A stretch of 64,000 bases of DNA from Rhynchopus sp. YZ270_cl-10 (Eukaryota > Euglenozoa > Diplonemea > Diplonemida > Diplonemidae). The number at the start of each line of letters is the position of its first letter. The first letter of the stretch is position 1. Under the pieces are notes generated by a model. The model was not told the origin of the DNA, did not search any database, and saw only the letters and a list, made by a program, of their open reading frames with translations. The position numbers were made by a program, and so were the translations under genes. This document shows positions 20,301 through 30,772 of the stretch, in pieces. The DNA lies in NCBI GenBank assembly GCA_964035575.1, contig OZ037843.1:1178001-1242000 (forward strand). Direction: 5' to 3'.

Positions 20301-20730
20301 ACAGGTACACAGATACACAGGTACACAGGTAAAACCCGTTAAAATTGTGTGTGAAAGTTAAAAATAGCTATATTTGCATTTTTCGCCCAGCATTGAGGAC
20401 ACATAGGCCCACCAAGGGCAATTTTGTGATGTCAAAAAAATTTTTTTTCGGCCCAAAAATTGACTTGTTTTCGGTAAAACCCACTAAAAATTGTGGTACT
20501 CTAAACTGCGTTTTAGACCCCCACAGATGCTCAAAAGTGCCAAATTTTGCTTTTAATGGCCTCAAATCGTCGAAATTAGCCCTAAACGGGGGCAAAAAAA
20601 ATTTTCGAGAGTCCCTTTCCCTGGGAGGCTCCGTAATTACGGACCCTAGGGTACGTAATGATACTCCGTAAAGAGGGAGTGTCCTAACATGCCGTTTTAC
20701 GGACCCTCGGGGTGTGCGGACCCCGCCGTG

Positions 20731-21351
20731 CACCAACACCCCACCCCTCCACAGAACAGCCTCTGCCTCATCCTCCCTGCCTCCCTCCCCTTGCGATGTC
20801 TGGGGAGGGGATCGACTGACCACCAAAAGGACAACATACGCAAAGTGCGACACATCAGCAGACACGCCTTCAACAAGGAGAAGGCAGTTTCGACCACGTA
20901 AAGCGGGGGAGAAGCTCAGTTGCAGAAGACGGTGTACACCTCGAGTCGACACTGACCACACAGGAAACCCTGGGGTACACGCAAATCTCACTGGATGTAT
21001 CGTGTGCTGGGAGCAGTGGTCCATCACTTCTGGTTCACCAGTATGTTGAAGCCGCATCCCACCTTCTTGAAAGGGTTCCCTTTTGCTCGCATCCTTTGCA
21101 ACTGAGGAGAGAACATCATACCACCCCCGTCAGGATGATTTGGTGGAAGTAGTTGCGTCAGGCAGTGAAGAACCCTGGGACGAGCTTCGTAGCTTGCCCA
21201 CGGAGGCAACTCCGATACTCCCGTTTGTTGATTGGGTGAGTAGCACAAACGTGTGGACACGACGTCGAAGCTGATTTCTGTAAGTACCCCTTACCCTCCA
21301 GACCTCCGTGGATGGGAAGCCAGTGCAGACCACTCCAAATGAAGCACACAC
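20731..21351. other. Non-coding stretch before cyclase-like copy C
   Basis: Short frames on both strands; none shows a family motif. A decayed gene or transposon piece is possible but cannot be supported. Confidence 0.4.
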
Positions 21352-21404
21352 CAACCTCCACACTTACGAAGGCAGGAATACACCTTTACACATCACAGTG
21401 CACA

Positions 21405-23123
21405 ATGGGCTGCCTCGAGCGTGCACTGTCGCTTGACGGGACACTGGACACGCATAGCAGACGCAGACGACTGATTTATTTTATCTTCAACTGTGTGCTT
21501 TGTGCAGCATCGTGTCTGTTTACTGTGATTCAGGCGTTAACCTTTCATGACAGGTATCTGTACTTGGGAGGGATTCTTGCGTCTGTGTTGAACGGTGTCT
21601 GTTCTATTTTAGTCGTGACGTTCAGGTGCAAGCTGACCACGTTCATCATTGTTGCAGGGTGTGTGGTGTACGCACTTGCGCTGCTGTGTATAGACATGAC
21701 TGGACGCACTGAGTACGTATCCATGTGGCCGTTGATGGTTCTTGTGGTGGACTTTCTCTTGGTAATGCAGGTGCCCACACAGTACAGCACAATTGTCGTG
21801 GTGTGCACACTGGTGTATTTGGTCATCATCACTGCAGAAGAAACGTGGAGGTTTGGTCTGCTCGACATACCCGGGCTCGAGTCTCAAGAGCATCGACGTT
21901 CCTACTTAGAGAGCATGGGTGACTGTGATGTGCTGCCTTGCAAGCAGAGTAAAGCTGTTAACCAATTTGGAATTGCAGCATTGGTCTTTGTTCTTGACTT
22001 CATCGCAACTCGAGGCTTTGCACGTGGTCTCCTGAAGGAGCAGGCATCAATGCAACGCACAATCGCGACAGTGCAGGACATCGCCTCGCTCCTTGCTGGC
22101 TACGACGTGGAGAAGGTGGCGGAGCTGCTGGAGGAGCACGGTGGTGAGCTGCCTGAGGGGATGACGACAGCACTGCGGAAGTTGGAGCAGAACCTGCGTG
22201 TGTACAAGGCGTACCTCCCGAAGACGTGTCTGCCGTTTGAGGACGAGAAGGACGAATGTGTGGAACCTGGTGGTGGGCAGGATGGTACTGACAGTGACTA
22301 TCAGAGCACAGTGTCAGCGGCAACATCGAACGCGTCTGCTGCAGTGCGACGCACTTCCTTTTGGTTGCAGCCTCTCCTGCTCTCATCCACAAAGGCAACA
22401 CTGCTGACACTGAACATCAAAGACACCCTGCACCGCCTGGAGGAGGACAGTGCACGCTTCTCCGACCTCTTCACAACTGTTCTTCTGAAGACCCTGCAGG
22501 CAACAGACAGCAGACGTGGGATGGTGGACGTCTTTGTTGGGGATAGGATACACTGCTCGTTCAACGCGTCGAAGCAGTGTGCGTCGCACGCAACCTCAGC
22601 ACTGCATGCAGCAAGCATGCTCATGAGAGCTGGCCTGGCAGCCTCTGTGAACGTGGGTGTTGCAATGGGGACAGTGCTGCGTGGTGACATGGGTTGTGAT
22701 GTGATGCGCCGCTTCAGCATGGTGGGGACACTTGTGCGTGACGTGCACGGGATGGAACGTGCAGGACGTATGCTGGGGTGCGACGTTGTCTGCAACAGGA
22801 TGTGCTTCAGCGACGCTGAGTGCGAACACGACCTGCGTCTGCTTCCGTGCAAGGTGGAGGTTGCTCGAGACTGCGAGGCACAGGTTGTGGCTGAGCTGGT
22901 TTCGAAGGAAGAAGAAGCCCCAACTGCAGCTGACGAGTGGATGTACCAGATAGGCGGGAAGAAGCACTGGGAGGACTACAACATAGTGGTGCGTGGGTAC
23001 CTGCGTGGTGAGAGTTGTGACACAGACGTTGCGAAGGCGTGGGTGGAGGCGGGTGGGAGAGGCACACCAGCACACGCAGTTCCTTCCGGGACGTGCAGTG
23101 TTGTGTGTTCCTATCTTCGGTGA
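21405..23123 (+). CDS. Cyclase-like membrane protein lacking the catalytic domain (copy C)
   Basis: 572 residues with the same plan as the copy at 9434. The membrane half is the most divergent of the set (FNCVLCAASCLFTVIQALTF, FRCKLTTFIIVAGCVVYALA), while the linker and degenerate cyclase-like domain are almost identical to the other copies. The spacer differs (YQSTVSAATSNASAAV). VGDRIHCSF is present and the Asn/Arg catalytic pair is absent. The frame is intact. About 80 bases of its 3' flank are shared with copy E, which points to a common duplication history. Confidence 0.88.
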   Translation: MGCLERALSLDGTLDTHSRRRRLIYFIFNCVLCAASCLFTVIQALTFHDRYLYLGGILASVLNGVCSILVVTFRCKLTTFIIVAGCVVYALALLCIDMTGRTEYVSMWPLMVLVVDFLLVMQVPTQYSTIVVVCTLVYLVIITAEETWRFGLLDIPGLESQEHRRSYLESMGDCDVLPCKQSKAVNQFGIAALVFVLDFIATRGFARGLLKEQASMQRTIATVQDIASLLAGYDVEKVAELLEEHGGELPEGMTTALRKLEQNLRVYKAYLPKTCLPFEDEKDECVEPGGGQDGTDSDYQSTVSAATSNASAAVRRTSFWLQPLLLSSTKATLLTLNIKDTLHRLEEDSARFSDLFTTVLLKTLQATDSRRGMVDVFVGDRIHCSFNASKQCASHATSALHAASMLMRAGLAASVNVGVAMGTVLRGDMGCDVMRRFSMVGTLVRDVHGMERAGRMLGCDVVCNRMCFSDAECEHDLRLLPCKVEVARDCEAQVVAELVSKEEEAPTAADEWMYQIGGKKHWEDYNIVVRGYLRGESCDTDVAKAWVEAGGRGTPAHAVPSGTCSVVCSYLR

Positions 23124-23205
23124 TTGTGTTTTATTGCATCAACCTTTTATGTGCACTTTTTATTTGGAAATTGGATGCAGAACATTCAAAAGCTGTTTCG
23201 GGATT
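23124..23205 (+). repeat. 3' flank shared by cyclase-like copies C and E
   Basis: TTGTGTTTTATTGCATC to GGATTCGCCCC is nearly identical to 27431-27517. Just after it, 23236-23345 (CAGGTGCAGGGTGGTTCCGT) recurs at about 43569-43670. Confidence 0.7.
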
Positions 23206-23523
23206 CGCCCCGAATTGGAATTGTCAATGTGGCAATCAGGTGCAGGGTGGTTCCGTGCATATCATAAAACCTGGCACCTTCTGTATGTGTCCCAAAACCA
23301 AGAGCGTTATGTGTGAACAAAATGTTTTGAAGGCAGGGAAAATGAACCTTTTTTTCTCTCTTTTTTGACATCTCAGACACCTTTTCTTGCACCCCCTTCT
23401 TTTGTCCAAGTATTATTTTACAGCTGTGCCCTTTTGCAGCACTCTATCAGGCTACTTTTGCCTTCACTACTTCCTCGTCACACACGAAACGCAGGAATAC
23501 ACCCTTACACACCACAGTGCACA

Positions 23524-25236
23524 ATGGGCTGTCTCGAGCGTGCACTGTCGCTTGACGGGACACTGGACACGCACAGCAGACGTATACGAAAGATTTACTT
23601 TATTTTCAACTGCTTGACCTTTGCAACCTCGTCTGCCTTCATCCTGTTAGAGGTGACATCCTTCCGCGGAAGCTACGTCTTTCTGGCAGGTTTTGCTTGC
23701 GCTATGCTGTGCAGCATCTGTTCTCTGCTAGTCATTGTGTTAAAGTACGAACTGACCACGCTCGTCATGGTGTCAGGCGCCGGACTGTACGCTGTTGCGC
23801 TACTAGTCTGTGACTTGTGTGCGCGCACTGAGTATGGATACGCTTGGCCAATGATGGTGCTTTTGGTGGACTATCTCCTGGTATTGCAGCTGCCTGCACG
23901 GTACAGCACAGCTGCCGTGGTGTGCACACTGGTGTACATGTTTGTTATTGCTGCAGAAGAATTGTGGAGGTTTGGTCTGCTCGACATACCCGGGCTCATG
24001 CCTCAAGACCGTCGACGTTCCCACGTAGATGGCCTGGGTGACTGTGATGTGCTGCCTTGCAAGCAGAAGAAAGCTGTGGCAGATCTTATGATGGCAGCGT
24101 CCGTCTTCGTCCTTGACTTCATCACAACGCGTGGCTTTGCACGTGGTCTCCTGAAGGAGCAGGCATCAATGCAGCGCACAATCGCAACAGTGCAGGACAT
24201 CGCCTCGCTCCTTGCTGGCTACGACGTGGAGAAGGTGACGGAGCTGCTGGAGGAGCACGGTGGTGAGCTGCCTGACGGGATGACGACAGCACTGCGGAAG
24301 TTGGAGCAGAACCTGCGTGTGTACAAGGCGTACCTCCCGAAGACGTGTCTGCCGTTTGAGGACGAGAAGGACCAATGTGTGGAACCTGGTGGTGAGCAGG
24401 ATGGTGCTGACAGTGACTATCAGAGCACAGTGTCAGCAGCAACATCGAACGCGTCTGCTGCAGTGCGACCCACTTCCTTTTGGTTGCAGCCTCTCCTGCT
24501 CTCATCCACAAAGGCAACACTGCTGACACTGAACATCAAAGACACCCTGCACCGCCTGGAGGAGGACAGTGCACGCTTCTCCGACCTCTTCACAACTGTT
24601 CTTCTGAAGACCCTGCAGGCAACAGACAGCAGACGTGGGATGGTGGACGTCTTTGTTGGGGACAGGATCCACTGCTCGTTCAACGTGTCGAAGCAGTGTG
24701 CGTCGCACGCAACCTCAGCACTGCATGCAGCAAGCATGCTCATGAGAGCTGGCCTGGCAGCCTCTGTGAACGTGGGTGTTGCAATGGGGAAGGTGCTGCG
24801 TGGTGACATGGGTTGTGATGTGATGCGCCGCTTCAGCATGGTGGGGACACTTGTGCGTGACGTGCACGGGATGGAACGTGCAGGACGTATGCTGGGGTGC
24901 GACGTTGTCTGCAACCGTCTTTGCTTCAGCGACGCTGAGTGCGAACATGACCTTCGTCTGCTTCCGTGCAAGGTGGAGGTTGCTCGAGACTGCGAGGCAC
25001 AGGTTGTGGCTGAGCTGGTTTCGAAGGAAGAAGAAGCCCCAACTGCAGCTGACGAGTGGATGTACCAGATAGGCGGGAAGAAGCACTGGGATTTGTACAA
25101 CACAGCAGTGCGTGGGTACCTGCGTGGTGAGAGTACGGACGTTGCGAAGGCGTGGGTGGAGGCGGGTGGGAGTGGTACACCAGCACACGCAGTTCCTTCC
25201 GGGACGTGCAGTGTTGTGTGTTCCTATCTTCGGTAG
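23524..25236 (+). CDS. Cyclase-like membrane protein lacking the catalytic domain (copy D)
   Basis: 570 residues, starting MGCLERALSLDGTLDTHSRR. It has six membrane segments, the linker ending NLRVYKAYLP, an acidic spacer and the degenerate cyclase-like domain. Small differences from its siblings include MGKVLRGD for MGTVLRGD and a two-codon deletion near the end (GESTDVAK for GESCDTDVAK). The frame is intact. The C-terminus TCSVVCSYLR is shared with copies A, C and E. As in those copies, the residues needed for catalysis are missing, so a non-enzymatic role is inferred. Confidence 0.88.
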   Translation: MGCLERALSLDGTLDTHSRRIRKIYFIFNCLTFATSSAFILLEVTSFRGSYVFLAGFACAMLCSICSLLVIVLKYELTTLVMVSGAGLYAVALLVCDLCARTEYGYAWPMMVLLVDYLLVLQLPARYSTAAVVCTLVYMFVIAAEELWRFGLLDIPGLMPQDRRRSHVDGLGDCDVLPCKQKKAVADLMMAASVFVLDFITTRGFARGLLKEQASMQRTIATVQDIASLLAGYDVEKVTELLEEHGGELPDGMTTALRKLEQNLRVYKAYLPKTCLPFEDEKDQCVEPGGEQDGADSDYQSTVSAATSNASAAVRPTSFWLQPLLLSSTKATLLTLNIKDTLHRLEEDSARFSDLFTTVLLKTLQATDSRRGMVDVFVGDRIHCSFNVSKQCASHATSALHAASMLMRAGLAASVNVGVAMGKVLRGDMGCDVMRRFSMVGTLVRDVHGMERAGRMLGCDVVCNRLCFSDAECEHDLRLLPCKVEVARDCEAQVVAELVSKEEEAPTAADEWMYQIGGKKHWDLYNTAVRGYLRGESTDVAKAWVEAGGSGTPAHAVPSGTCSVVCSYLR

Positions 25237-25250
25237 TTTTGCTGATTCAT

Positions 25251-25321
25251 CGTGGCTAAGGACGCTCAGGCGTGGCTCAGGCGCCCTCGGGAATACTTAC
25301 CCAAGTACGCCTTAGCCACCT
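25251..25321. repeat. Short hairpin with GTGGCTAAGG / CCTTAGCCAC ends
   Basis: Inverted GTGGCTAAGGACGC and GCCTTAGCCAC about 50 bases apart. It could be a small transposon remnant. The rest of 25322-25646 holds one 'GACCCCACCAC' monomer (about 25452-25525). Confidence 0.45.
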
Positions 25322-25705
25322 CTGAAGTAATAATCCTTTACACACATCACTGTGTTACCAGATAGAATCACGTCGTTCACTCACCCAACCGTGCTGAGAA
25401 ACACCAGACCTTGATCCCATTTTTTATAATTTACTAGAAAGTCATTAAAATTTTGTTCATTTTTCCAGATTGACCCCACCACTGACTGGGATCGGCTCCA
25501 AAACGCAAATAACGGCGTTTTCGCCCGTATTGTTTACACGAAACCCCGTGCAGACTAGCCATTTAATTAATTATTTACCCGACTCCCATTCCTAGTATCC
25601 CGTCTGGAGCTGTGCCCTTTTGCAACACCCCATCGGGCTACTCTTCCCTTCCCAACCTCCACACCACAAACGAAGGCAATACACCTTTACACACCACAGT
25701 TCACA

Positions 25706-27430
25706 ATGGGCTGTCTCGAGCGTGCACTGTCGCTTGACGGGACACTGGACAAGCAAAGCAGACAAAAGCGAAAGCTATTCTCTATCTTTAACTGCTTAAC
25801 ATTTGCAGCCTCGTGTGCCTTCTTCCTGTTAGAGCTGGCATCCTTCCGTGGGAGCTACATCCTCATGACAGGTATTGTCTGCTCTATACTTTTCAGCTTC
25901 TGTTCTCTGCTACTCATTCTGTTAAAGTACGAACTGACCACGCTCGTCATGGTGTCAGTCGGCGGACTGTACGCTGTGGTGATACTGGTTTGCGACCTGT
26001 GTGCGCGCACTGAGTATGGATACGTCTGGCCAATGATGGTGCTTTTGGTGGACTACCTCCTGGTATTGCAGCTGCCTGCACGGTACAGCACAGCTGCCGT
26101 GGTGTGCACACTGGTGTACATGCTTGTTCTTGCCGTAGAAGAATCGTGGAGGTTTGGTCTGTTCGACATACCCGGGCTCATGCCTCAAGACCATCGACGT
26201 TCGTACGTAGATGGTCTAGATGACTGTGATGTGCTGCCTTGCAAGAAGAAGAAAGCTGAGGCTGAGTTTATGACTGCAGCTTTTGTCTTCGTCCTTGACT
26301 TCATCGCAACTCGAGGCTTTGCACGTGGTCTCCTGAAGGAGCAGGCATCAATGCAACGCACAATTGCAACAGTGCAGGACATCGCCTCGCTCCTTGCTGG
26401 CTACGACGTGGAGAAGGTGACGGAGCTGCTGGAGGAGCACGGTGGTGAGCTGCCTGACGGGATGACGACAGCACTGCGGAAGTTGGAGCAGAACCTGCGT
26501 GTGTACAAGGCGTACCTCCCGCAGACGTGTCTGCCGTTTGAGGACGAGAAGGACGAATGTGTGGAACCTGGTGGTGAGCAGGATGGCACTGACAGTGACG
26601 ACTCAAGCACAGTGTCAGCAGCATCATCGAGCATGCTGTCTCCATTTCCGGTGACACGCACTTCCTTTTGGTTGCAGCCTCTCCTGCTCTCATCCACAAA
26701 GGCAACACTGCTGACACTGAACATCAAAGACACCCTGCACCGCCTGGAGGAGGACAGTGCACGCTTCTCCGACCTCTTCACAACTGTTCTTCTGAAGACC
26801 CTGCAGGCAACAGACAGCAGACGTGGGATGGTGGACGTCTTTGTTGGGGACAGGATCCACTGCTCGTTCAACGTGTCGAAGCAGTGTGCGTCGCACGCAT
26901 CCTCAGCACTGCACGCAGCAAGCATGCTCATGAGAGCTGGCCTGGCAGCCTCTGTGAACGTGGGTGTTGCAACAGGCACAGTGTTGCGTGGTGACATGGG
27001 TTGTGATGTGATGCGTCGCTTCAGCATGGTGGGGACACTTGTGCGTGACGTGCACGGGATGGAACGTGCAGGACGTATGCTGGGGTGCGACGTTGTCTGC
27101 AACCGTCTTTGCTTCAGCGACGCTGAGTGCGAACATGACCTTCGTCTGCTTCCGTGCAAGGTGGAGGTTGCCCGAGACTGTGAGGCACAGGTTGTGGCTG
27201 AGCTGGTTTCGAAGGAAGAAGAAGCCTCAACTGCAACGGACGAGTGGATGTACCAGATCGGTGGGAAGAAGCACTGGGAATTGTACAACACAGCAGTGCG
27301 TGGGTACCTGCGTGGTGAGAGCAGTGACACAGACGTTGCGAAGGCGTGGGTGGAGGCGGGTGGGAGTGGCACACCAGTACACGCAGTTCCTTCCGGGACG
27401 TGCAGTGTTGTGTGTTCCTATCTTCGGTGA
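25706..27430 (+). CDS. Cyclase-like membrane protein lacking the catalytic domain (copy E)
   Basis: 574 residues, starting MGCLERALSLDGTLDKQSRQ like the broken copy B, with about six membrane segments. The spacer between linker and C-terminal domain is unique in its second half (SSSMLSPFPVTRTSF). The degenerate cyclase-like domain follows (VGDRIHCSF; TLVRDVHGMER in place of the catalytic Asn/Arg segment). The frame is intact. The mix of copy-B-like start and copy-C-like 3' flank suggests sequence exchange among array members. Confidence 0.88.
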   Translation: MGCLERALSLDGTLDKQSRQKRKLFSIFNCLTFAASCAFFLLELASFRGSYILMTGIVCSILFSFCSLLLILLKYELTTLVMVSVGGLYAVVILVCDLCARTEYGYVWPMMVLLVDYLLVLQLPARYSTAAVVCTLVYMLVLAVEESWRFGLFDIPGLMPQDHRRSYVDGLDDCDVLPCKKKKAEAEFMTAAFVFVLDFIATRGFARGLLKEQASMQRTIATVQDIASLLAGYDVEKVTELLEEHGGELPDGMTTALRKLEQNLRVYKAYLPQTCLPFEDEKDECVEPGGEQDGTDSDDSSTVSAASSSMLSPFPVTRTSFWLQPLLLSSTKATLLTLNIKDTLHRLEEDSARFSDLFTTVLLKTLQATDSRRGMVDVFVGDRIHCSFNVSKQCASHASSALHAASMLMRAGLAASVNVGVATGTVLRGDMGCDVMRRFSMVGTLVRDVHGMERAGRMLGCDVVCNRLCFSDAECEHDLRLLPCKVEVARDCEAQVVAELVSKEEEASTATDEWMYQIGGKKHWELYNTAVRGYLRGESSDTDVAKAWVEAGGSGTPVHAVPSGTCSVVCSYLR

Positions 27431-27978
27431 TTGTGTTTTATTGCATTCAACCTTTTATGTACACTTTTTATTTGGAACTTGGATGCAGAACATTCAAAAG
27501 CTGTTTCGGGATTCACCCCCAAGCGCTTTTATTGAAGTGACTTATGTTGTCTATTCATCATCGTCCCCTGATGGAAGGCCAAGAGCGCGAATGCTATTGT
27601 GTGATCGTTGTGTGGCTGATAAAGTGCGAGCACGCCACAAATCACGTCTTGGGGTGTGAAATTTCACTGAAAAGTACTGACGAACGGCAAAACGCAGACA
27701 TAAGAGTAGCGCAGTGCGAACAGCACAGCCCCGTTTGAAAATGCGGCCTCCAAAAAAAGTGGCAATGGACACGAAACGAAACCCTCACCCCCACCGACAC
27801 CCCCCTTTTCCATTCCCTCCCCCTCCCCTCCCCTTCTTCCTATTTTCCTTTTTTCCAAAATGTTCACAACATTTGTTCAGCGTACTCTAGGATGCAGTTC
27901 GAATTATTCAAATAAAGGACGCCAAAAACCACCTTCTTCAAAACCATCACAGAATACCTCATTCAATCGTAACTCCAT

Positions 27979-29367
27979 ATGGCATCCCTTAGATCAGCCT
28001 GGTTGGCCTGCTTGGTCGCTTTCTGTTCTGCTACGTCGAACGTTGAGGTGCAGGTCACCAAATACCGTGCTGCAGTGTCCGGCAGAAGTCCTGAGGCCGG
28101 TGGCGACGACTTCTCCGCAAGCGTGACCATCAGCACTGGAGCTGCCCCCGCTTCCACTATGTGCGCACAGTGCAACTGCATCAAGAGCAACCCCTTTGCG
28201 TATGCACGCAGCTGCGAGGCGACGTACAGCTACGAGACAGGGGTGGTGGCGACGGAGGCCTCTGCGATTGACGTTTCCGTCCATGGCTGGGAGGACGACA
28301 TTGGCGACCGCTGTACATTCGACCTTGCTCCCATTCCCGGGGACAACTTCGACGACGACGAAGGCACGACCGCCTGCAACTATCCCCTCGCCGACGTCAC
28401 CGAGGGCGAATGGCACGAAGTTACCTGCGGCGATGCGGCCACAATGGTCACCCTTCGTTTCCGTTGGACTGCGGCAGCGCCCCTCATCGAGACCGAGCAC
28501 GACGCCATCTTCGCCATCAAATCCGCTCTCGGAGGCCTCGACGCCTGGACCGGCACCTCCCTCTGCTCTTTCCCTGGCATCGGCTGCACCCCGCAGGGTG
28601 CCGTCGAGAGAATCGATCTGTCAGACCTGACAACCAATGCAGCACCTCTACCGGACCTCGCAGTGCTGACAACGCTCCGCATTCTGTCTGTGAAGGGAAC
28701 CTCTGTGACCGGGTTTGGCTCGCTTCCTACATCTTTGGTTGACTTGGACTTTTCATGGACCGATTTCAGCTCCGAAATGCCGCCCGTCATCGCAACCCTT
28801 TCCAACCTAGTTACCCTCCGCGCAAAGGCAGCAAACCTTGAGGGCACCCTCCCAGCATTCCCTGAGGCGTTGATCACAATCGACGTCAGCCAGAACGAAC
28901 TGAGCGGCGCCGTTCCCACTCTTCCGGTGAACGTCAGAAACTTCATTGGTAGATACAACGGCTTCTCTAGGGCTCTTCCGGGCAGCGAATCTGTCCTGCG
29001 GATGGTGGTTAACAACAACAACTTTGAGGGTACCATTCCGGCGTACCCTAAATTGACTCATGGACACTTCCATCACAATGCGCTCACCGGAACGTACGTG
29101 CCTGCCGATATGCCAGAGGCACACTACATTGATGTGTCGCACAACAGTATGAACGGTGTGCTCCCGAACCTCGCGGCAACAAAGGTGGAGGTGTTCAAAG
29201 GGTACCGCAACAACTTCGTCGGGGGGTTCCACTTTGCAGCCCCAGGGCAGCGTGTGATGGCGATGCTGTACGTGAATTACAACAACCTCTCGGGCAAGCA
29301 GCCTACCCCAGCAGAGGCCCTGCTCGTTGCAGCGCGTGTTAAGGTGTCGAACAATGGATGGGATTAG
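27979..29367 (+). CDS. Secreted leucine-rich-repeat protein
   Basis: 462 residues. A signal peptide is likely at 1-19 (ACLVAFCSAT). Residues about 20-168 form a Cys-containing domain that I do not recognise, with an acidic turn (GDNFDDDEGT). About 170-218 resembles the plant-type LRR N-terminal cap (DAIFAIKSALGGLDAW, then CSFPGIGCTPQGAVERIDLS). Irregular leucine-rich repeats fill the rest (LVTLRAKAANLEGTLPAFP, LITIDVSQNELSGAVPTLP). It ends without a membrane anchor, so it is probably secreted or loosely surface-bound. Binding partner unknown. The first ATG of the frame fits the signal peptide. Confidence 0.85.
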   Translation: MASLRSAWLACLVAFCSATSNVEVQVTKYRAAVSGRSPEAGGDDFSASVTISTGAAPASTMCAQCNCIKSNPFAYARSCEATYSYETGVVATEASAIDVSVHGWEDDIGDRCTFDLAPIPGDNFDDDEGTTACNYPLADVTEGEWHEVTCGDAATMVTLRFRWTAAAPLIETEHDAIFAIKSALGGLDAWTGTSLCSFPGIGCTPQGAVERIDLSDLTTNAAPLPDLAVLTTLRILSVKGTSVTGFGSLPTSLVDLDFSWTDFSSEMPPVIATLSNLVTLRAKAANLEGTLPAFPEALITIDVSQNELSGAVPTLPVNVRNFIGRYNGFSRALPGSESVLRMVVNNNNFEGTIPAYPKLTHGHFHHNALTGTYVPADMPEAHYIDVSHNSMNGVLPNLAATKVEVFKGYRNNFVGGFHFAAPGQRVMAMLYVNYNNLSGKQPTPAEALLVAARVKVSNNGWD

Positions 29368-30151
29368 AGTTCGAAAAAGAAAAGAAGTGAAATAAAGAGT
29401 GATTCTTTAAATGAGCTCAGCTTTTTATCAAAAAAAATATCAAAAAAAAAAAAAAAAAAAAAAAAAAAAACACACACAAAAAAAAAAAAAAAATGAAGAC
29501 AACAAAAGCAAAGAAAAGGGGAGGGGGCTCGGGGAGGGGGGGGGGTTTAAAAAAAGTATTGATTACAGATGCTAGGATTGTCGATGCGACAAAAAAACAA
29601 AACAAGTCGTCGACTACAATTTTGTGTTTTTAGAAATCATTTTTTTTTCTCTTTTTTTAGATAAGCCACCTGATTTTTTACCCCGCGTATAGGCGTACAG
29701 GCGCGAAGAGAGAACTGAATAGGACCGTATACGCGCCTATACGCGAGGTAAAAATCAGGTGGCTAAGGTCCTTGGGCTGTTGTTTTGCGAACTCTATTAA
29801 AAAAACTATTGACCCACACCCCGTTCAGTACCCCCTCACCCCCTTTTCTCTTCAATAGTGCAATTTTATTTTCCAACTTTCCTTCCAACTCTCCCCTCCA
29901 CGCCTTTTTTTTCCCGGGTTTTGCATTCGCAAAAAAACCCAATTTCAAAAAAAATTAACGTTTTTTTAAAAACCCTAAGGCATGGTGTACAGAAGACCTC
30001 TTAACTATACAATCTTGGTTTTTTTTTTGGGGTGATTTTTTTAGCTAAGATTTTAGATAAAACATTTTCTAAGATGAGATGAGTGGGGTCTTAGTCAAAG
30101 ATCTTCTATATACCTATGTGAAGGGTTTTGTGTTTTTTTTTTTTATGAAAA

Positions 30152-30182
<31 letters not shown>

Positions 30183-30186
30183 GTTT
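29368..30186. other. A/T- and homopolymer-rich non-coding DNA
   Basis: Long A and T runs (29430-29490, 30130-30182) and no gene. It holds the small hairpin element at 29665-29763. Confidence 0.7.
29665..29763. mobile_element. Miniature inverted-repeat element with TAA flanks
   Basis: The inverted ends GCCACCTGATTTTT and its complement enclose 99 bp, with TAA directly outside both ends. A 3-bp TAA/TTA duplication fits PIF/Harbinger-type elements. The family assignment is tentative. Confidence 0.5.
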
Positions 30187-30772
30187 TACTTTAGCAGTGT
30201 TTCCCAGCATCTCACCTAACTCTGAAAATAGGTGAGATTTTGCGGTTTTGCGGGTTTTTGTATAGGTGTGGCGAGCCCGGGCGCGCTTCGCGCGCCCAGG
30301 TCCCCACCTTAGCTCAAGTTGGGGGCCTCCGGCGGAATGTGAGAATTTCTCGGAGTTCGGCACTTCATTGATATTTGCACCAGGCACACGTGGTATACGA
30401 ATTATCAGTAAACTCAGTACATTTACAAAATAAACAGCAGTCATGGCAGGCATGGCACCCAAGCGAAGCCACGGTACGCAACATTTCTAAAAATTGTTGA
30501 CATAAATGTCACTGTCGTTAGGGATTTTTGCGGAGCAAAAAAAAAAATCAAACAAATGGCGCCGCAGGAGAAAAAAAATTAGGGTATAGTGTAAAAACCT
30601 ATCTTTTTACAGCACATAGTCACACACCTAACCCTTTTTTGCGGAGCAAAAAAGGGAAAATGGCGCCGCAGGCAAAAAAAAATTGAGGTACAGCCTGGAT
30701 GGTGCGGTCAGCAACCCAGTTCCCCATGGTACTCCCGCGGTTCAACCATGATTTTTTTTTTTTTATTCCCCT

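Larger units (their letters stand above)
17604..20730. mobile_element. Composite region bounded by GGGTCCGTAA inverted repeats
   Basis: The left end CACGGCGGGGTCCACACACC, followed by CGAGGGTCCGTAAA, is inverted at 20698-20730 (TTTTACGGACCCTCGGGGTG to CCCCGCCGTG). Further GTCCGTAATTACG blocks follow inside both ends. No matching target duplication was found. The interior is non-coding. It carries two blocks of a repeat (17867-18936 and 19945-20300) that also fills the Mutator-like element at 33229-35120, a CAGTACC microsatellite, and part of the ACGAACCGCG dispersed repeat. Confidence 0.5.

Noticed and set aside
17604-20730. Target-site duplication for the GGGTCCGTAA-bounded region
   Set aside because: The bases outside the two ends do not match, so the unit is left as a composite with inverted ends.
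29420-29500. A-rich run after the secreted LRR gene as a retroposition tail
   Set aside because: The run is broken by other bases, similar runs are common throughout 29-38 kb, and no target duplication surrounds the gene.
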